From Pseudobacillus wudalianchiensis (GTDB taxonomy: Bacteria > Bacillota > Bacilli > Bacillales > Domibacillaceae): a DNA stretch of 64,000 bases. The stretch's first letter is position 1, and every line of letters begins with the position of its first letter. Under the pieces are notes generated by a model. It had not been told where the DNA came from. It was given only the letters and a program-made list of their open reading frames with translations, and did not search any database. This document shows, one piece after another, positions 1 to 8,107 of this stretch. Location: NCBI RefSeq assembly GCF_001685015.1, contig NZ_MAYT01000001.1, positions 1 through 64,000 of the forward strand. The letters run 5' to 3'. The position numbers and the translations under genes were made by a program.

Positions 1-18
1 TGAAAGAACAAAAAAAGC

Positions 19-46
19 TTGCCAAACAAGAGTTTTTTGTTATAAT
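19..46 (+). promoter_or_regulatory. Candidate SigA promoter for 5S rRNA-tRNA cluster
   Basis: TTGCCA (19-24) and TATAAT (41-46) are separated by 16 bp, and the 5S gene begins about 18 bp after the -10 box. This could be a separate promoter for the 5S-tRNA unit or an internal promoter in the 23S-5S spacer. The window starts too late to show whether 23S lies upstream. Confidence 0.55.
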
Positions 47-64
47 AGTAAATGTCTTTAATAG

Positions 65-180
<116 letters not shown>

Positions 181-189
181 ATACATATC

Positions 190-265
190 GGAGGATTAGC
201 TCAGCTGGGAGAGCACCTGCCTTACAAGCAGGGGGTCGGCGGTTCGAACCCGTCATCCTCCACCA
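190..265 (+). tRNA. tRNA-Val (anticodon TAC)
   Basis: A full cloverleaf with anticodon TAC and GGTTCGAACC in the T arm. The 3' CCA is encoded. First of 20 tRNAs in a trnB-like cluster. Confidence 0.97.
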
Positions 266-285
266 TACATTTTTAATGTGTATAT

Positions 286-361
<76 letters not shown>

Positions 362-365
362 CTAA

Positions 366-441
366 GAGCCATTAGCTCAGTCGGTAGAGCATCTGACTTT
401 TAATCAGAGGGTCGAAGGTTCGAGTCCTTCATGGCTCACCA
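366..441 (+). tRNA. tRNA-Lys (anticodon TTT)
   Basis: Cloverleaf with acceptor GAGCCAT pairing with ATGGCTC and anticodon TTT. CCA is encoded. Confidence 0.97.
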
Positions 442-448
442 TTTATAT

Positions 449-530
449 GCGGGTGTGGCGGAATTGGCAGACGCACCAGACTTAGGATCTGGCGCCGCAA
501 GGCGTGGGGGTTCGACTCCCTTCACCCGCA
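449..530 (+). tRNA. tRNA-Leu (anticodon TAG)
   Basis: A long-variable-arm tRNA with anticodon TAG and acceptor GCGGGTG pairing with CACCCGC. CCA is not encoded; the sequence after the discriminator A is CTT. Confidence 0.96.
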
Positions 531-565
531 CTTACTATATTTAATAGAAGAAATGCATTTTGTGT

Positions 566-640
566 GCGGAAGTAGTTCAGTGGTAGAACACCACCTTGCC
601 AAGGTGGGGGTCGCGGGTTCGAATCCCGTCTTCCGCTCCA
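566..640 (+). tRNA. tRNA-Gly (anticodon GCC)
   Basis: Cloverleaf with acceptor GCGGAAG pairing with CTTCCGC and anticodon GCC. CCA is encoded. Confidence 0.97.
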
Positions 641-646
641 TAAAAT

Positions 647-735
647 GCCGGGGTGGCGGAACTGGCAGACGCACAGGACTTAAAATCCTGCGGTAGGTGA
701 CTACCGTACCGGTTCGATTCCGGTCCTCGGCACCA
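647..735 (+). tRNA. tRNA-Leu (anticodon TAA)
   Basis: A long-variable-arm tRNA with anticodon TAA. CCA is encoded. Confidence 0.97.
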
Positions 736-748
736 TTTACAAAACTAA

Positions 749-825
749 GCGCCCGTAGCTCAATTGGATAGAGCGTTTGACTACGGATCAAAAGGTTAGG
801 GGTTCGACTCCTCTCGGGCGCGCCA
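749..825 (+). tRNA. tRNA-Arg (anticodon ACG)
   Basis: Acceptor GCGCCCG pairs with CGGGCGC. The anticodon is ACG, whose A34 is normally deaminated to inosine by TadA. CCA is encoded. Confidence 0.97.
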
Positions 826-840
826 TTATATAAAAGTAGC

Positions 841-914
841 CGGGAAGTAGCTCAGCTTGGTAGAGCACTTGGTTTGGGACCAAGGGGTCGCAGGTTCGAA
901 TCCTGTCTTCCCGA
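841..914 (+). tRNA. tRNA-Pro (anticodon TGG)
   Basis: Acceptor CGGGAAG pairs with CTTCCCG; anticodon TGG. CCA is not directly encoded; TAT follows the discriminator A. Confidence 0.96.
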
Positions 915-950
915 TATCCAGTACTGCTAGAAGGAGTCGTCATATAAAAT

Positions 951-1026
951 GGGGCCTTAGCTCAGCTGGGAGAGCGCCTGCTTTGCACGCAGGAGGTCAG
1001 CGGTTCGATCCCGCTAGGCTCCACCA
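951..1026 (+). tRNA. tRNA-Ala (anticodon TGC)
   Basis: Acceptor GGGGCCT pairs with AGGCTCC, giving the G3.U70-type wobble expected for alanine identity. Anticodon TGC. CCA is encoded. Confidence 0.97.
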
Positions 1027-1044
1027 AATTTAATTATTCATTTT

Positions 1045-1118
1045 GGCGGTGTAGCTCAGCTGGCTAGAGCGTACGGTTCATACCCGTGAGGTCGGGGGTT
1101 CGATCCCCTCCGCCGCTA
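1045..1118 (+). tRNA. tRNA-Met, elongator (anticodon CAT)
   Basis: Anticodon CAT with acceptor GGCGGTG. The sequence matches the B. subtilis elongator methionine tRNA as I remember it. CCA is not encoded. Confidence 0.9.
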
Positions 1119-1124
1119 CTTATT

Positions 1125-1201
1125 GGACCTTTAGCTCAGTTGGTTAGAGCAGACGGCTCATAACCGTCCGGTCGCAGGTTCGAGTCCTGCAAGGTCCACC
1201 A
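1125..1201 (+). tRNA. tRNA-Ile2 (anticodon CAT, lysidine type)
   Basis: Genomic anticodon CAT, acceptor GGACCTT pairing with AAGGTCC. By its place between elongator Met and Ser in the trnB order and by its sequence, it is most likely the isoleucine tRNA whose C34 is converted to lysidine by TilS. A second elongator Met tRNA is the alternative. CCA is encoded. Confidence 0.8.
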
Positions 1202-1217
1202 TTTGAATAGTCATAGT

Positions 1218-1310
1218 GGAGGAATACCCAAGTCTGGCTGAAGGGATCGGTCTTGAAAACCGACAGGCGGGTTAAACCGCGCGGGGGTTCGAATCCCTCT
1301 TCCTCCGCCA
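1218..1310 (+). tRNA. tRNA-Ser (anticodon TGA)
   Basis: A long-variable-arm tRNA with anticodon TGA and acceptor GGAGGAA pairing with TTCCTCC. CCA is encoded. Confidence 0.97.
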
Positions 1311-1325
1311 CTATATAATGATCGT

Positions 1326-1399
<74 letters not shown>

Positions 1400-1403
1400 T
1401 CTT

Positions 1404-1480
1404 GGTCCGGTAGTTCAGTTGGTTAGAATGCCTGCCTGTCACGCAGGAGGTCGCGGGTTCGAGTCCCGTCCGGACCGCCA
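1404..1480 (+). tRNA. tRNA-Asp (anticodon GTC)
   Basis: Acceptor GGTCCGG pairs with CCGGACC; anticodon GTC. CCA is encoded. Confidence 0.97.
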
Positions 1481-1514
1481 TTTATACATATAACTTAAAA
1501 ACTATTATAATGAT

Positions 1515-1587
1515 GGCTCAGTAGCTCAGTCGGTAGAGCAATGGACTGAAAATCCATGTGTCGGCGGTTCGATTCCGTCCTGAGCCA
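1515..1587 (+). tRNA. tRNA-Phe (anticodon GAA)
   Basis: Acceptor GGCTCAG pairs with CTGAGCC; anticodon GAA. The end reads ACCT, so CCA is not fully encoded. In B. subtilis trnB a tRNA-His follows; here only 8 bp separate Phe from the next tRNA (Gly). Confidence 0.96.
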
Positions 1588-1595
1588 CCTTCTAT

Positions 1596-1669
1596 GCGGG
1601 TGTAGTTTAATGGTAAAACCTCAGCCTTCCAAGCTGATGTCGTGGGTTCGATTCCCATCACCCGCTCCA
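1596..1669 (+). tRNA. tRNA-Gly (anticodon TCC)
   Basis: Acceptor GCGGGTG pairs with CACCCGC; anticodon TCC. CCA is encoded. Confidence 0.97.
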
Positions 1670-1683
1670 TTTTTATTTTAAAT

Positions 1684-1757
<74 letters not shown>

Positions 1758-1763
1758 CTTCGT

Positions 1764-1838
1764 TCCGCAGTAGCTCAGTGGTAGAGCAATCGGCTGTTAA
1801 CCGATCGGTCGCAAGTTCGAATCTTGCCTGCGGAGCCA
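1764..1838 (+). tRNA. tRNA-Asn (anticodon GTT)
   Basis: Acceptor TCCGCAG pairs with CTGCGGA; anticodon GTT. CCA is encoded. Confidence 0.97.
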
Positions 1839-1848
1839 TTATTTTTAC

Positions 1849-1939
1849 GGGGAAGTACTCAAGAGGCTGAAGAGGCGCCCCTGCTAAGGGTGTAGGTCGC
1901 GTAAGCGGCGCGAGGGTTCAAATCCCTCCTTCTCCGCCA
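1849..1939 (+). tRNA. tRNA-Ser (anticodon GCT)
   Basis: A long-variable-arm tRNA with anticodon GCT. CCA is encoded. Confidence 0.96.
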
Positions 1940-1943
1940 TAAA

Positions 1944-2015
1944 GGCCCCTTGGTCAAGCGGTTAAGACACCGCCCTTTCACGGCGGTAACACGGGTTCGA
2001 ATCCCGTAGGGGTCA
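1944..2015 (+). tRNA. tRNA-Glu (anticodon TTC)
   Basis: Acceptor GGCCCCT pairs with AGGGGTC, with one wobble; anticodon TTC. CCA is not encoded. Last tRNA of the cluster; a terminator follows within 20 bp. Confidence 0.96.
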
Positions 2016-2032
2016 TAAAATTGTTTCAATAT

Positions 2033-2072
2033 AAAAAATCCACTTGTCGCTTAGACGACAAGTGGATTTTTT
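2033..2072. terminator. Bidirectional terminator between tRNA cluster and yteA
   Basis: A perfect 17-bp stem of AAAAAATCCACTTGTCG and its complement, with a 6-nt loop. The A and T runs on either side make it work for the tRNA transcript (+) and for yteA (-). It overlaps the yteA stop codon. Confidence 0.92.
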
Positions 2073-2820
2073 ATTTATGATCTTCTAGATAGCTGTCTTT
2101 TTTCTTGTAAGGAATGTTTCCTAATGGTGATTCGATTCCTTCCTCATCTAATTCTTCTACATATCTTTGTTCTTTTGTAGAACGGTAAAAACCTTCATGC
2201 TCACCTTCTATATCTGTTGCTGTGAAGTTCTCATATTCTTCTGTAAATCCCTCTGTTACCTCGTCTATGTCTTCGTATAAGTCATTGTAGTCTCGATGGC
2301 CTCTCGTAAAGTCAGAAGGGGTTTCTGACGTACCGTATTTTGCTGCTTCTTGAAAGCTATCTTCATAGTCTTTTATTTCCTTATCTCTATGCAAAAAATG
2401 ACCATTTCCTCCTGGCTGAAGTATTTCTTCTTCTACTGGACGATCGTTAGCTATTGTTTTTTCAGGAGTATGCTCTACACAATAGAGGGAGGTTGGTACG
2501 GCTTGCAATCGCTCAAAGGGGATATCCTTGCCGCATTCCAGACACCTTCCATACTGATCCTTCTCCATCGCTTCTAATGCTCTTACTACTTTTTCAAGTT
2601 CGTTGTTATGGTGATCACTTAAAGCAAGATTTTTTTCCCGTTCATGCAGCTCTGTCGCTATGTCTGCGGGATGGTTATCATACATAGAGAGTTCGCCTGT
2701 TGTGTCTCGTTCACTGCCCGCCTCAGGCTCTGTTCCTTCTCTGTCTTTATGGTGAATAAGCTGTTCTTTTTGCGCAAGCAAATCGTCTTTTAGCAGCTGT
2801 TTTTGTTCTTTTGATAACAT
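2071..2820 (-). CDS. yteA: YteA, DksA/TraR-type zinc-finger protein
   Basis: About 249 residues, very acidic. An N-terminal alpha-helical coiled-coil region (residues 1-90) leads to a DksA-like zinc finger with GRCLECG and a later C-x2-H (YCVEH), so the fourth ligand may be His instead of Cys. The long acidic C-terminal tail is typical of Bacillus YteA. By family, such proteins bind in the RNA polymerase secondary channel or associate with spores; the role here is inferred. The ATG at 2820 has AGGA 10 nt upstream; an in-frame GTG at 2829 is too close to that site. It follows the tRNA cluster convergently, as in B. subtilis. Confidence 0.85.
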   Translation of the reverse strand: MLSKEQKQLLKDDLLAQKEQLIHHKDREGTEPEAGSERDTTGELSMYDNHPADIATELHEREKNLALSDHHNNELEKVVRALEAMEKDQYGRCLECGKDIPFERLQAVPTSLYCVEHTPEKTIANDRPVEEEILQPGGNGHFLHRDKEIKDYEDSFQEAAKYGTSETPSDFTRGHRDYNDLYEDIDEVTEGFTEEYENFTATDIEGEHEGFYRSTKEQRYVEELDEEGIESPLGNIPYKKKDSYLEDHK

Positions 2821-2989
2821 TACTTTCACATCCTTATCTCATCTACTGGACGATTATTCGAAAAGCTCTTCTTATCTTTCTTATTTCCTTTCTTTCTTTA
2901 ATTGAAACATAAGATAGTGGTGTGAAAAAATAACGGGTACACTAAACAGGTGATGGTCAAGGAGGTAGGGTGTAAATAAGGGGGAAACA

Positions 2990-3019
2990 TTGACAGGAAG
3001 AGTTCTGGAGGTGTATCTT
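2990..3019 (+). promoter_or_regulatory. Candidate men operon promoter
   Basis: A perfect TTGACA (2990-2995) is followed after 18 bp by TATCTT (3014-3019), about 55 bp upstream of the menF start. The -10 box is weak. The rest of the 2821-3074 gap shows no gene. Confidence 0.45.
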
Positions 3020-3074
3020 TAAATAGGTTTGACTAGAATGAATAACTGATTTAAGTGCAATGGAGGAGAGTTCA

Positions 3075-4490
3075 TTGTCTACTATAAAAAGCCAGCCGAT
3101 CAAAGAAGCTTTTATACAATCGATTCGTGAAAAGCAGCATGACAAACAAACTGCTCTATTTAGTTATGTCGAAAAAATTGATTGGATGGATTCTTTACAA
3201 TTTTATAAATGCGGACGAGCTCTTTATGCGGGAGAACGTTTTTTTTGGAAAGACCGCGATGGAGAAGTGGAAATTGTCGGTTTAGGCAATATTTATACTG
3301 TTCGTAATGAGAATAAGGATCAATCACGTTATACAGCGGCCGAGAAAAAGTGGAATGACATGATTGAAAGTGCATTTATTCACAATTCTTTCGATGCTTA
3401 CGGAATAGGGCCTGTTTTGTTTGGCGGTTTTTCTTTTGATCCAGAGCAGAGACAAGAGGAAGAATGGTCTACATTTTCATCTGCCTTTTTTTATTTGCCA
3501 GAGTATATGCTGACAATATATGAAGGAGAATGTTATGTAACGACCAATGTTATTTGCCCTTCTGATGAGTTAGAAGAGCTCATTGATAAATTAGAAGTGA
3601 AAAAGGACTGCCTTTTGTCACAGGTTAACATAGAACGTTCAGAAGAGGGAACGACGTTAACTTCTCTAGAAGAGAAAGGTAGAGAGCAGTGGAAACAGGC
3701 AGTCGATCAAGCAGTAAAACAAATTCGCTTAGATGGTGATTTGAAAAAGGTAGTTCTTGCTAGAAAAATTGTGGCAAATTTTGATCAAGAAATTGCTCAT
3801 GATCAAGTATTAGAACGACTCATTGAACAACAGCCTGACAGCTTTATTTTTTCATTAGAAGTAATGGAATCCTGTTTTTTAGGGGCATCCCCTGAACGAT
3901 TGGTTCGTAAGCGAAACGAGATTGCTTTGTCTACATGTCTTGCTGGTTCAATTAGAAGAGGACAGAACGACATAGAGGATGCAGCATTAGGAAATGAGTT
4001 GCTTAACGATCAAAAAAATCGGATTGAGCATGATTATGTCGTTCAAATGATTAAGAAGGAAATGGAGCGCTTATGCTACACGGTAAATATCCCTTCTGTT
4101 CCTGGATTAATGAAGGTACGGGACATACAACATTTATATACGCCTGTTACCGGTTTTACCGAGGAGAATCGTTCGATTTTGCAATTTGTTGAAAGGCTCC
4201 ATCCGACCCCTGCACTAGGCGGACTGCCAAATGAGAAGGCACTTCCTGTTATTCGCCAGCTTGAGGGAATGGATAGAGGGTTTTATGCTGCTCCTGTCGG
4301 CTGGATGGATTACCGGAAAAATGGTGAGTTTGCTGTTGCTATTCGCTCAGGCTTATTAAGCAAACAACAGGCCTTTTTATATGCAGGCTGTGGGATTGTT
4401 GCCGATTCAGAGGCGGAGAGCGAGCTAGCGGAGACACGAATTAAGCTCCGACCGATGTTGCGGGCGTTAGGAGAAATAGCTCATGAATAA
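3075..4490 (+). CDS. menF: Isochorismate synthase MenF
   Basis: Converts chorismate to isochorismate, the first committed step of menaquinone synthesis. The protein is about 471 residues and has the chorismate-utilising enzyme fold in its C-terminal half, with LHPTPALGG, GASPERLV and a Mg-binding Glu region near AESELAETR. I chose the TTG at 3075 because GGAGGAG sits 5-8 nt upstream and the N-terminus then aligns with B. subtilis MenF. An in-frame ATG at 3060 has no ribosome binding site and itself overlaps that Shine-Dalgarno sequence. Its stop overlaps the menD start by 8 bp, so the two are translationally coupled. Confidence 0.95.
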   Translation: MSTIKSQPIKEAFIQSIREKQHDKQTALFSYVEKIDWMDSLQFYKCGRALYAGERFFWKDRDGEVEIVGLGNIYTVRNENKDQSRYTAAEKKWNDMIESAFIHNSFDAYGIGPVLFGGFSFDPEQRQEEEWSTFSSAFFYLPEYMLTIYEGECYVTTNVICPSDELEELIDKLEVKKDCLLSQVNIERSEEGTTLTSLEEKGREQWKQAVDQAVKQIRLDGDLKKVVLARKIVANFDQEIAHDQVLERLIEQQPDSFIFSLEVMESCFLGASPERLVRKRNEIALSTCLAGSIRRGQNDIEDAALGNELLNDQKNRIEHDYVVQMIKKEMERLCYTVNIPSVPGLMKVRDIQHLYTPVTGFTEENRSILQFVERLHPTPALGGLPNEKALPVIRQLEGMDRGFYAAPVGWMDYRKNGEFAVAIRSGLLSKQQAFLYAGCGIVADSEAESELAETRIKLRPMLRALGEIAHE

Positions 4491-6246
4491 TAAACAAAAA
4501 GATTTAACGTTATATAACGCCCATTTCATCGATGGGCTTGTGAAAGCAGGAGTAGAAAGCGCCGTGATTAGCCCGGGTTCGCGGTCTACTCCTATGGCGC
4601 TTTTGTTAGCTGAGCACCCTGACATAAAAGTATATGTTCAGATCGATGAGCGGTCAGCCGCTTTTTTTGCCCTCGGATTAGCGAAAGCCTCCGGAAAACC
4701 GACAGCTTTGTTATGTACATCAGGTACGGCTGCAGCTAATTACTTACCTGCTGTAGCGGAAGCCAAAAATGCGCGCATTCCGCTTATCGTGCTTACATCT
4801 GATCGGCCGCATGAGCTGAGAGAAGTAGGAGCGCCCCAATCTATTGATCAAAATCGTCTCTATGGAACCCATGCAAAGTGGTTTGCTGAGATGGCCCTGC
4901 CGGATGCAGAGGAGCATATGCTGCGTTATGTCCGGATCACGGCTGCAAAAGCCGTCTATATAGCGAAGCAGTCGCCAGCTGGACCTGTCCATTTGAATTT
5001 TCCATTTCGTGAGCCTCTCCTTCCCCAATATGATGGTTTATTTGAGCGGTTAGAGATCGAAGACTTGCCGGCAATCCATCTTAGTGAAGGAATGCGTATG
5101 CTTCCCAAGCAGGAGATAGAGGTACTTGCGGCTATTTTTAAGGAAAAGGAAAAAGGTTTGATTGTTTGTGGGGAACAGCAATCTGAGGGATTTGAAAAAG
5201 CGGTAGTGGAATTAGCTGAAAAGCTGGGCTACCCTATATTAGCAGATCCGCTGTCTGGCCTACGGAGTGGAGAGGCTCATTCTCACTTAATTATAGACAG
5301 TTATGATGCTTTTCTGCGAAATGAGAAAATCAAGCAAGAGGCTTCCTTTGATATTGTGCTTCGTTTTGGAGCGATGCCTGTATCAAAAGCCCTTACCCAA
5401 TTTATTGGCAGACATGATGCTATCGTTCATTGTGTAGTTGATAGCGGCGGTGGTTGGAGAGAGCCGATTGGAGTGGCTACTCATATGCTTGCTGCCGATG
5501 AAAGTGCTTTTTGCCAAGCCTTATCCGCGCGCCTGAACGAGCAAAGAGACAGAAGTTCTTGGTTGGAAAATTGGATGCACATTAATCAAGCAGCTAAAAC
5601 CATTATGCAGAGTGTAGGGGAACATGCGGAGCTGGATGAGGGCAAGCTGTTTTATGAGGTATTACAGCGCCTTCCTGATCATTCGGCCCTATTTGTCGGC
5701 AATAGCATGCCTATTCGCGATTTAGACTCGTTCTTTTTCACAGACGAGCGCAGAATCCGTTTGCTGGCCAATCGGGGAGCGAATGGAATTGATGGACTAG
5801 TGTCTAGTGCGCTCGGAGCGGCGGCTGTTACTTCCCCGCTGTATTTAATTGTGGGAGATTTGTCTCTTTTCCATGATCTGAATGGTTTGTTGGCTGCTAA
5901 GTTGAATGGAATCAATATAACGGTTATTGTCATTAATAATAACGGCGGAGGCATTTTTTCTTATTTGCCGCAGGCGGGAGAACAGAAGCACTTTGAATTG
6001 TTGTTTGGTACTCCAGCAGATCTTGATTTTTCCCATGCAGCGAAACTTTATGGGGGAGATTATGAGCGGGTGACAGATTTAGCTTCTTTAGACAACAGTA
6101 TGGCTAAAGCAGCTAAAGGGGATGGTTTGCTCATTATTGAAGCGATTACCGATCGAGCAAAAAATGTAGTGGCTCACCGCGAATTATGGGAGAAAGTTTC
6201 CCAGGAAATGAATAAATTGACGGCAGGTGAGGGCTTTTGGAAATAG
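4483..6246 (+). CDS. menD: SEPHCHC synthase MenD
   Basis: Thiamine-diphosphate enzyme that joins 2-oxoglutarate and isochorismate to give SEPHCHC in menaquinone synthesis. The 587 residues show the MenD N-terminal pyrimidine domain (SPGSRSTPMALLLAEHP; the catalytic Glu lies in the IDERSAAF region) and the ThDP diphosphate-binding motif GDLSLFHDLNGL with downstream NNNGGGIFS. Length is normal for the family. GGAG lies upstream of the ATG. The start overlaps menF and the end overlaps menH by 10 bp, so menF-menD-menH form one tightly packed operon. Confidence 0.98.
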   Translation: MNNKQKDLTLYNAHFIDGLVKAGVESAVISPGSRSTPMALLLAEHPDIKVYVQIDERSAAFFALGLAKASGKPTALLCTSGTAAANYLPAVAEAKNARIPLIVLTSDRPHELREVGAPQSIDQNRLYGTHAKWFAEMALPDAEEHMLRYVRITAAKAVYIAKQSPAGPVHLNFPFREPLLPQYDGLFERLEIEDLPAIHLSEGMRMLPKQEIEVLAAIFKEKEKGLIVCGEQQSEGFEKAVVELAEKLGYPILADPLSGLRSGEAHSHLIIDSYDAFLRNEKIKQEASFDIVLRFGAMPVSKALTQFIGRHDAIVHCVVDSGGGWREPIGVATHMLAADESAFCQALSARLNEQRDRSSWLENWMHINQAAKTIMQSVGEHAELDEGKLFYEVLQRLPDHSALFVGNSMPIRDLDSFFFTDERRIRLLANRGANGIDGLVSSALGAAAVTSPLYLIVGDLSLFHDLNGLLAAKLNGINITVIVINNNGGGIFSYLPQAGEQKHFELLFGTPADLDFSHAAKLYGGDYERVTDLASLDNSMAKAAKGDGLLIIEAITDRAKNVVAHRELWEKVSQEMNKLTAGEGFWK

Positions 6247-7046
6247 AAGTCCACGGCTGCCGATATTATGTTGAAGTAAGCGGCAAAGGAGAACCTTTGC
6301 TATTATTGCACGGATTTACTGGGAATGTAGACACTTGGACAGAAACGATCGCTTATTTAAGAGACCATTACCTGTGTGTAACGGTTGACATTATTGGCCA
6401 TGGGAAAAGCAGCTGTCCGGCAGATGAAGAAAGATACAAGATGGAGTTAGTCGCCCGGGATATGATCGAACTCATGAACAAGCTAGGTTATGCTAAGCTT
6501 CATCTGTTAGGCTATTCCATGGGAGGAAGGTTGGCGCTTACGATGGCTGCCTTATTCCCAGACGCTGTCGAATCTTTGTTGTTAGAGAGTACTTCTCCCG
6601 GTTTAAAAACGGAGGAGGAACGCTTACAGCGCAAAAAAGGAGACGCCGCTCTTGCTGAGAGAATAGAGCGGGAAGGAATGGAAGCCTTCATCGATTACTG
6701 GCAGGAGATTCCCTTATTTGCGACACAGCGTACATTGCCAAGTATACAGCGAGAAGCGATCAGACAGCAGCGGTTACAGAATTCTGTTAAGGGGCTTAGC
6801 TGCTCGTTAAAGGGTATGGGAACAGGTTCGCAGCCTTCTTGGTGGGAAGCTCTGCCCAGGCTTTCTATGCCGGTACTGTTGATCACTGGCACAGAAGATA
6901 AAAAGTTTACAAAGATTGCTGCTGAAATGGCTCGGTTGCTTCCTTCAGCTGTGTGGAAAGAAATAAACGGAGCAGGGCATGCGATTCATGTGGAAGATTC
7001 CGCGAAGTTTGGTACAATAATAAAGGAGTTTTTATCCCATACATAA
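6237..7046 (+). CDS. menH: SHCHC synthase MenH (alpha/beta hydrolase)
   Basis: Eliminates pyruvate from SEPHCHC to give SHCHC. This is an alpha/beta hydrolase of 269 residues with the oxyanion region LLLHGFTGN, the nucleophile elbow GYSMGGR (Ser near residue 95), an acid in TGTEDKKF and the terminal His in GAGHAIH. The TTG start overlaps menD and has AGGTGAGG just upstream. Its position between menD and menB favours MenH over a generic esterase. Confidence 0.93.
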   Translation: MEIEVHGCRYYVEVSGKGEPLLLLHGFTGNVDTWTETIAYLRDHYLCVTVDIIGHGKSSCPADEERYKMELVARDMIELMNKLGYAKLHLLGYSMGGRLALTMAALFPDAVESLLLESTSPGLKTEEERLQRKKGDAALAERIEREGMEAFIDYWQEIPLFATQRTLPSIQREAIRQQRLQNSVKGLSCSLKGMGTGSQPSWWEALPRLSMPVLLITGTEDKKFTKIAAEMARLLPSAVWKEINGAGHAIHVEDSAKFGTIIKEFLSHT

Positions 7047-7063
7047 TAAGGAGGAAATAATAG

Positions 7064-7882
7064 GTGGCTATTAATTGGGTTAGCGAACGCGAATACGAAG
7101 ACATTTTGTACGAAACATATAACGGTATTGCGAAGGTAACGATTAATCGTCCTGAGGTACATAATGCTTTCCGTCCTAAAACGGTAATGGAATTAATCGA
7201 CGCTTTTGCTTACGCACGGGATGATGAAAAAATTGGTGTCATTGTTTTAACAGGCGCTGGAGAAAAAGCATTTTGCTCAGGCGGAGACCAAAAAGTACGC
7301 GGTCATGGCGGTTACGTTGGCGAAGACCAAATTCCACGCTTGAATGTATTAGACTTACAACGATTAATTCGTGTTATTCCAAAGCCAGTAGTTGCGATGG
7401 TAGCGGGTTATGCAATTGGCGGCGGACACGTTCTTCATGTTGTGTGTGATTTAACGATCGCAGCAGAAAATGCGGTGTTTGGTCAAACAGGTCCAAAAGT
7501 CGGCAGCTTTGATGCTGGTTATGGTTCTGGTTATTTAGCTCGTATCGTCGGCCATAAAAAAGCACGTGAAATTTGGTACTTGTGCCGCCAGTACAATGCA
7601 CAGGAAGCGCTTGATATGGGTCTTGTGAACACGGTTGTTCCATTAGATCAATTAGAAGCAGAAACAGTAAAATGGTGTGAGGAAATGCTTGAGAAGAGCC
7701 CAACTGCTTTACGTTTCCTTAAGGCAGCGATGAATGCAGATACGGACGGTCTTGCTGGCCTCCAACAACTTGCTGGGGATGCGACATTGCTTTACTATAC
7801 AACGGACGAGGCAAAAGAAGGAAGAGATGCGTTTAAAGAAAAACGCAAGCCAGACTTTGGCCAATTCCCTAGATTCCCTTAA
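7064..7882 (+). CDS. menB: 1,4-dihydroxy-2-naphthoyl-CoA synthase MenB
   Basis: Crotonase-fold enzyme that cyclises o-succinylbenzoyl-CoA to DHNA-CoA. The 272 residues include [10 protein letters not shown], the oxyanion-hole segment [11 protein letters not shown] and [16 protein letters not shown], all MenB hallmarks. It starts with GTG behind a strong AAGGAGG. It lies 17 bp after menH and is followed by 225 bp holding a terminator before menE. Confidence 0.98.
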   Translation: MAINWVSEREYEDILYETYNGIAKVTINRPEVHNAFRPKTVMELIDAFAYARDDEKIGVIVLTGAGEKAFCSGGDQKVRGHGGYVGEDQIPRLNVLDLQRLIRVIPKPVVAMVAGYAIGGGHVLHVVCDLTIAAENAVFGQTGPKVGSFDAGYGSGYLARIVGHKKAREIWYLCRQYNAQEALDMGLVNTVVPLDQLEAETVKWCEEMLEKSPTALRFLKAAMNADTDGLAGLQQLAGDATLLYYTTDEAKEGRDAFKEKRKPDFGQFPRFP

Positions 7883-8045
7883 TAGAAAGTGGGAATACCT
7901 GTTTAAAGCAGGTAACAATAAGACAAGCCGGTGAAATAAATAGGCGCTTTTTAGCTATATGTCTAATATATAAAGATTGGCTTGAATAAGAGTGTCACTA
8001 ATTTTTACCATGAATAAAATATCCCCCGGCTGGCGGGTAAATGTG

Positions 8046-8077
8046 AAAGCTTGATGGGCAGCCATCAAGCTTTTTTT
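8046..8077 (+). terminator. Intrinsic terminator between menB and menE
   Basis: AAAGCTTGATGG and its complement form a 12-bp stem with a short loop, followed by seven T residues. It would end menF-D-H-B transcripts 30 bp before the menE start, so menE probably depends on readthrough or on its own promoter. Confidence 0.8.
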
Positions 8078-8107
8078 GTCAGTCAGGTGAGGCAGGAGGA
8101 ATGAGAA

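Noticed and set aside
7898-7916. Small hairpin TACCTG...CAGGTA after menB
   Set aside because: Six base pairs and no T run; the terminator at 8046 is far better.
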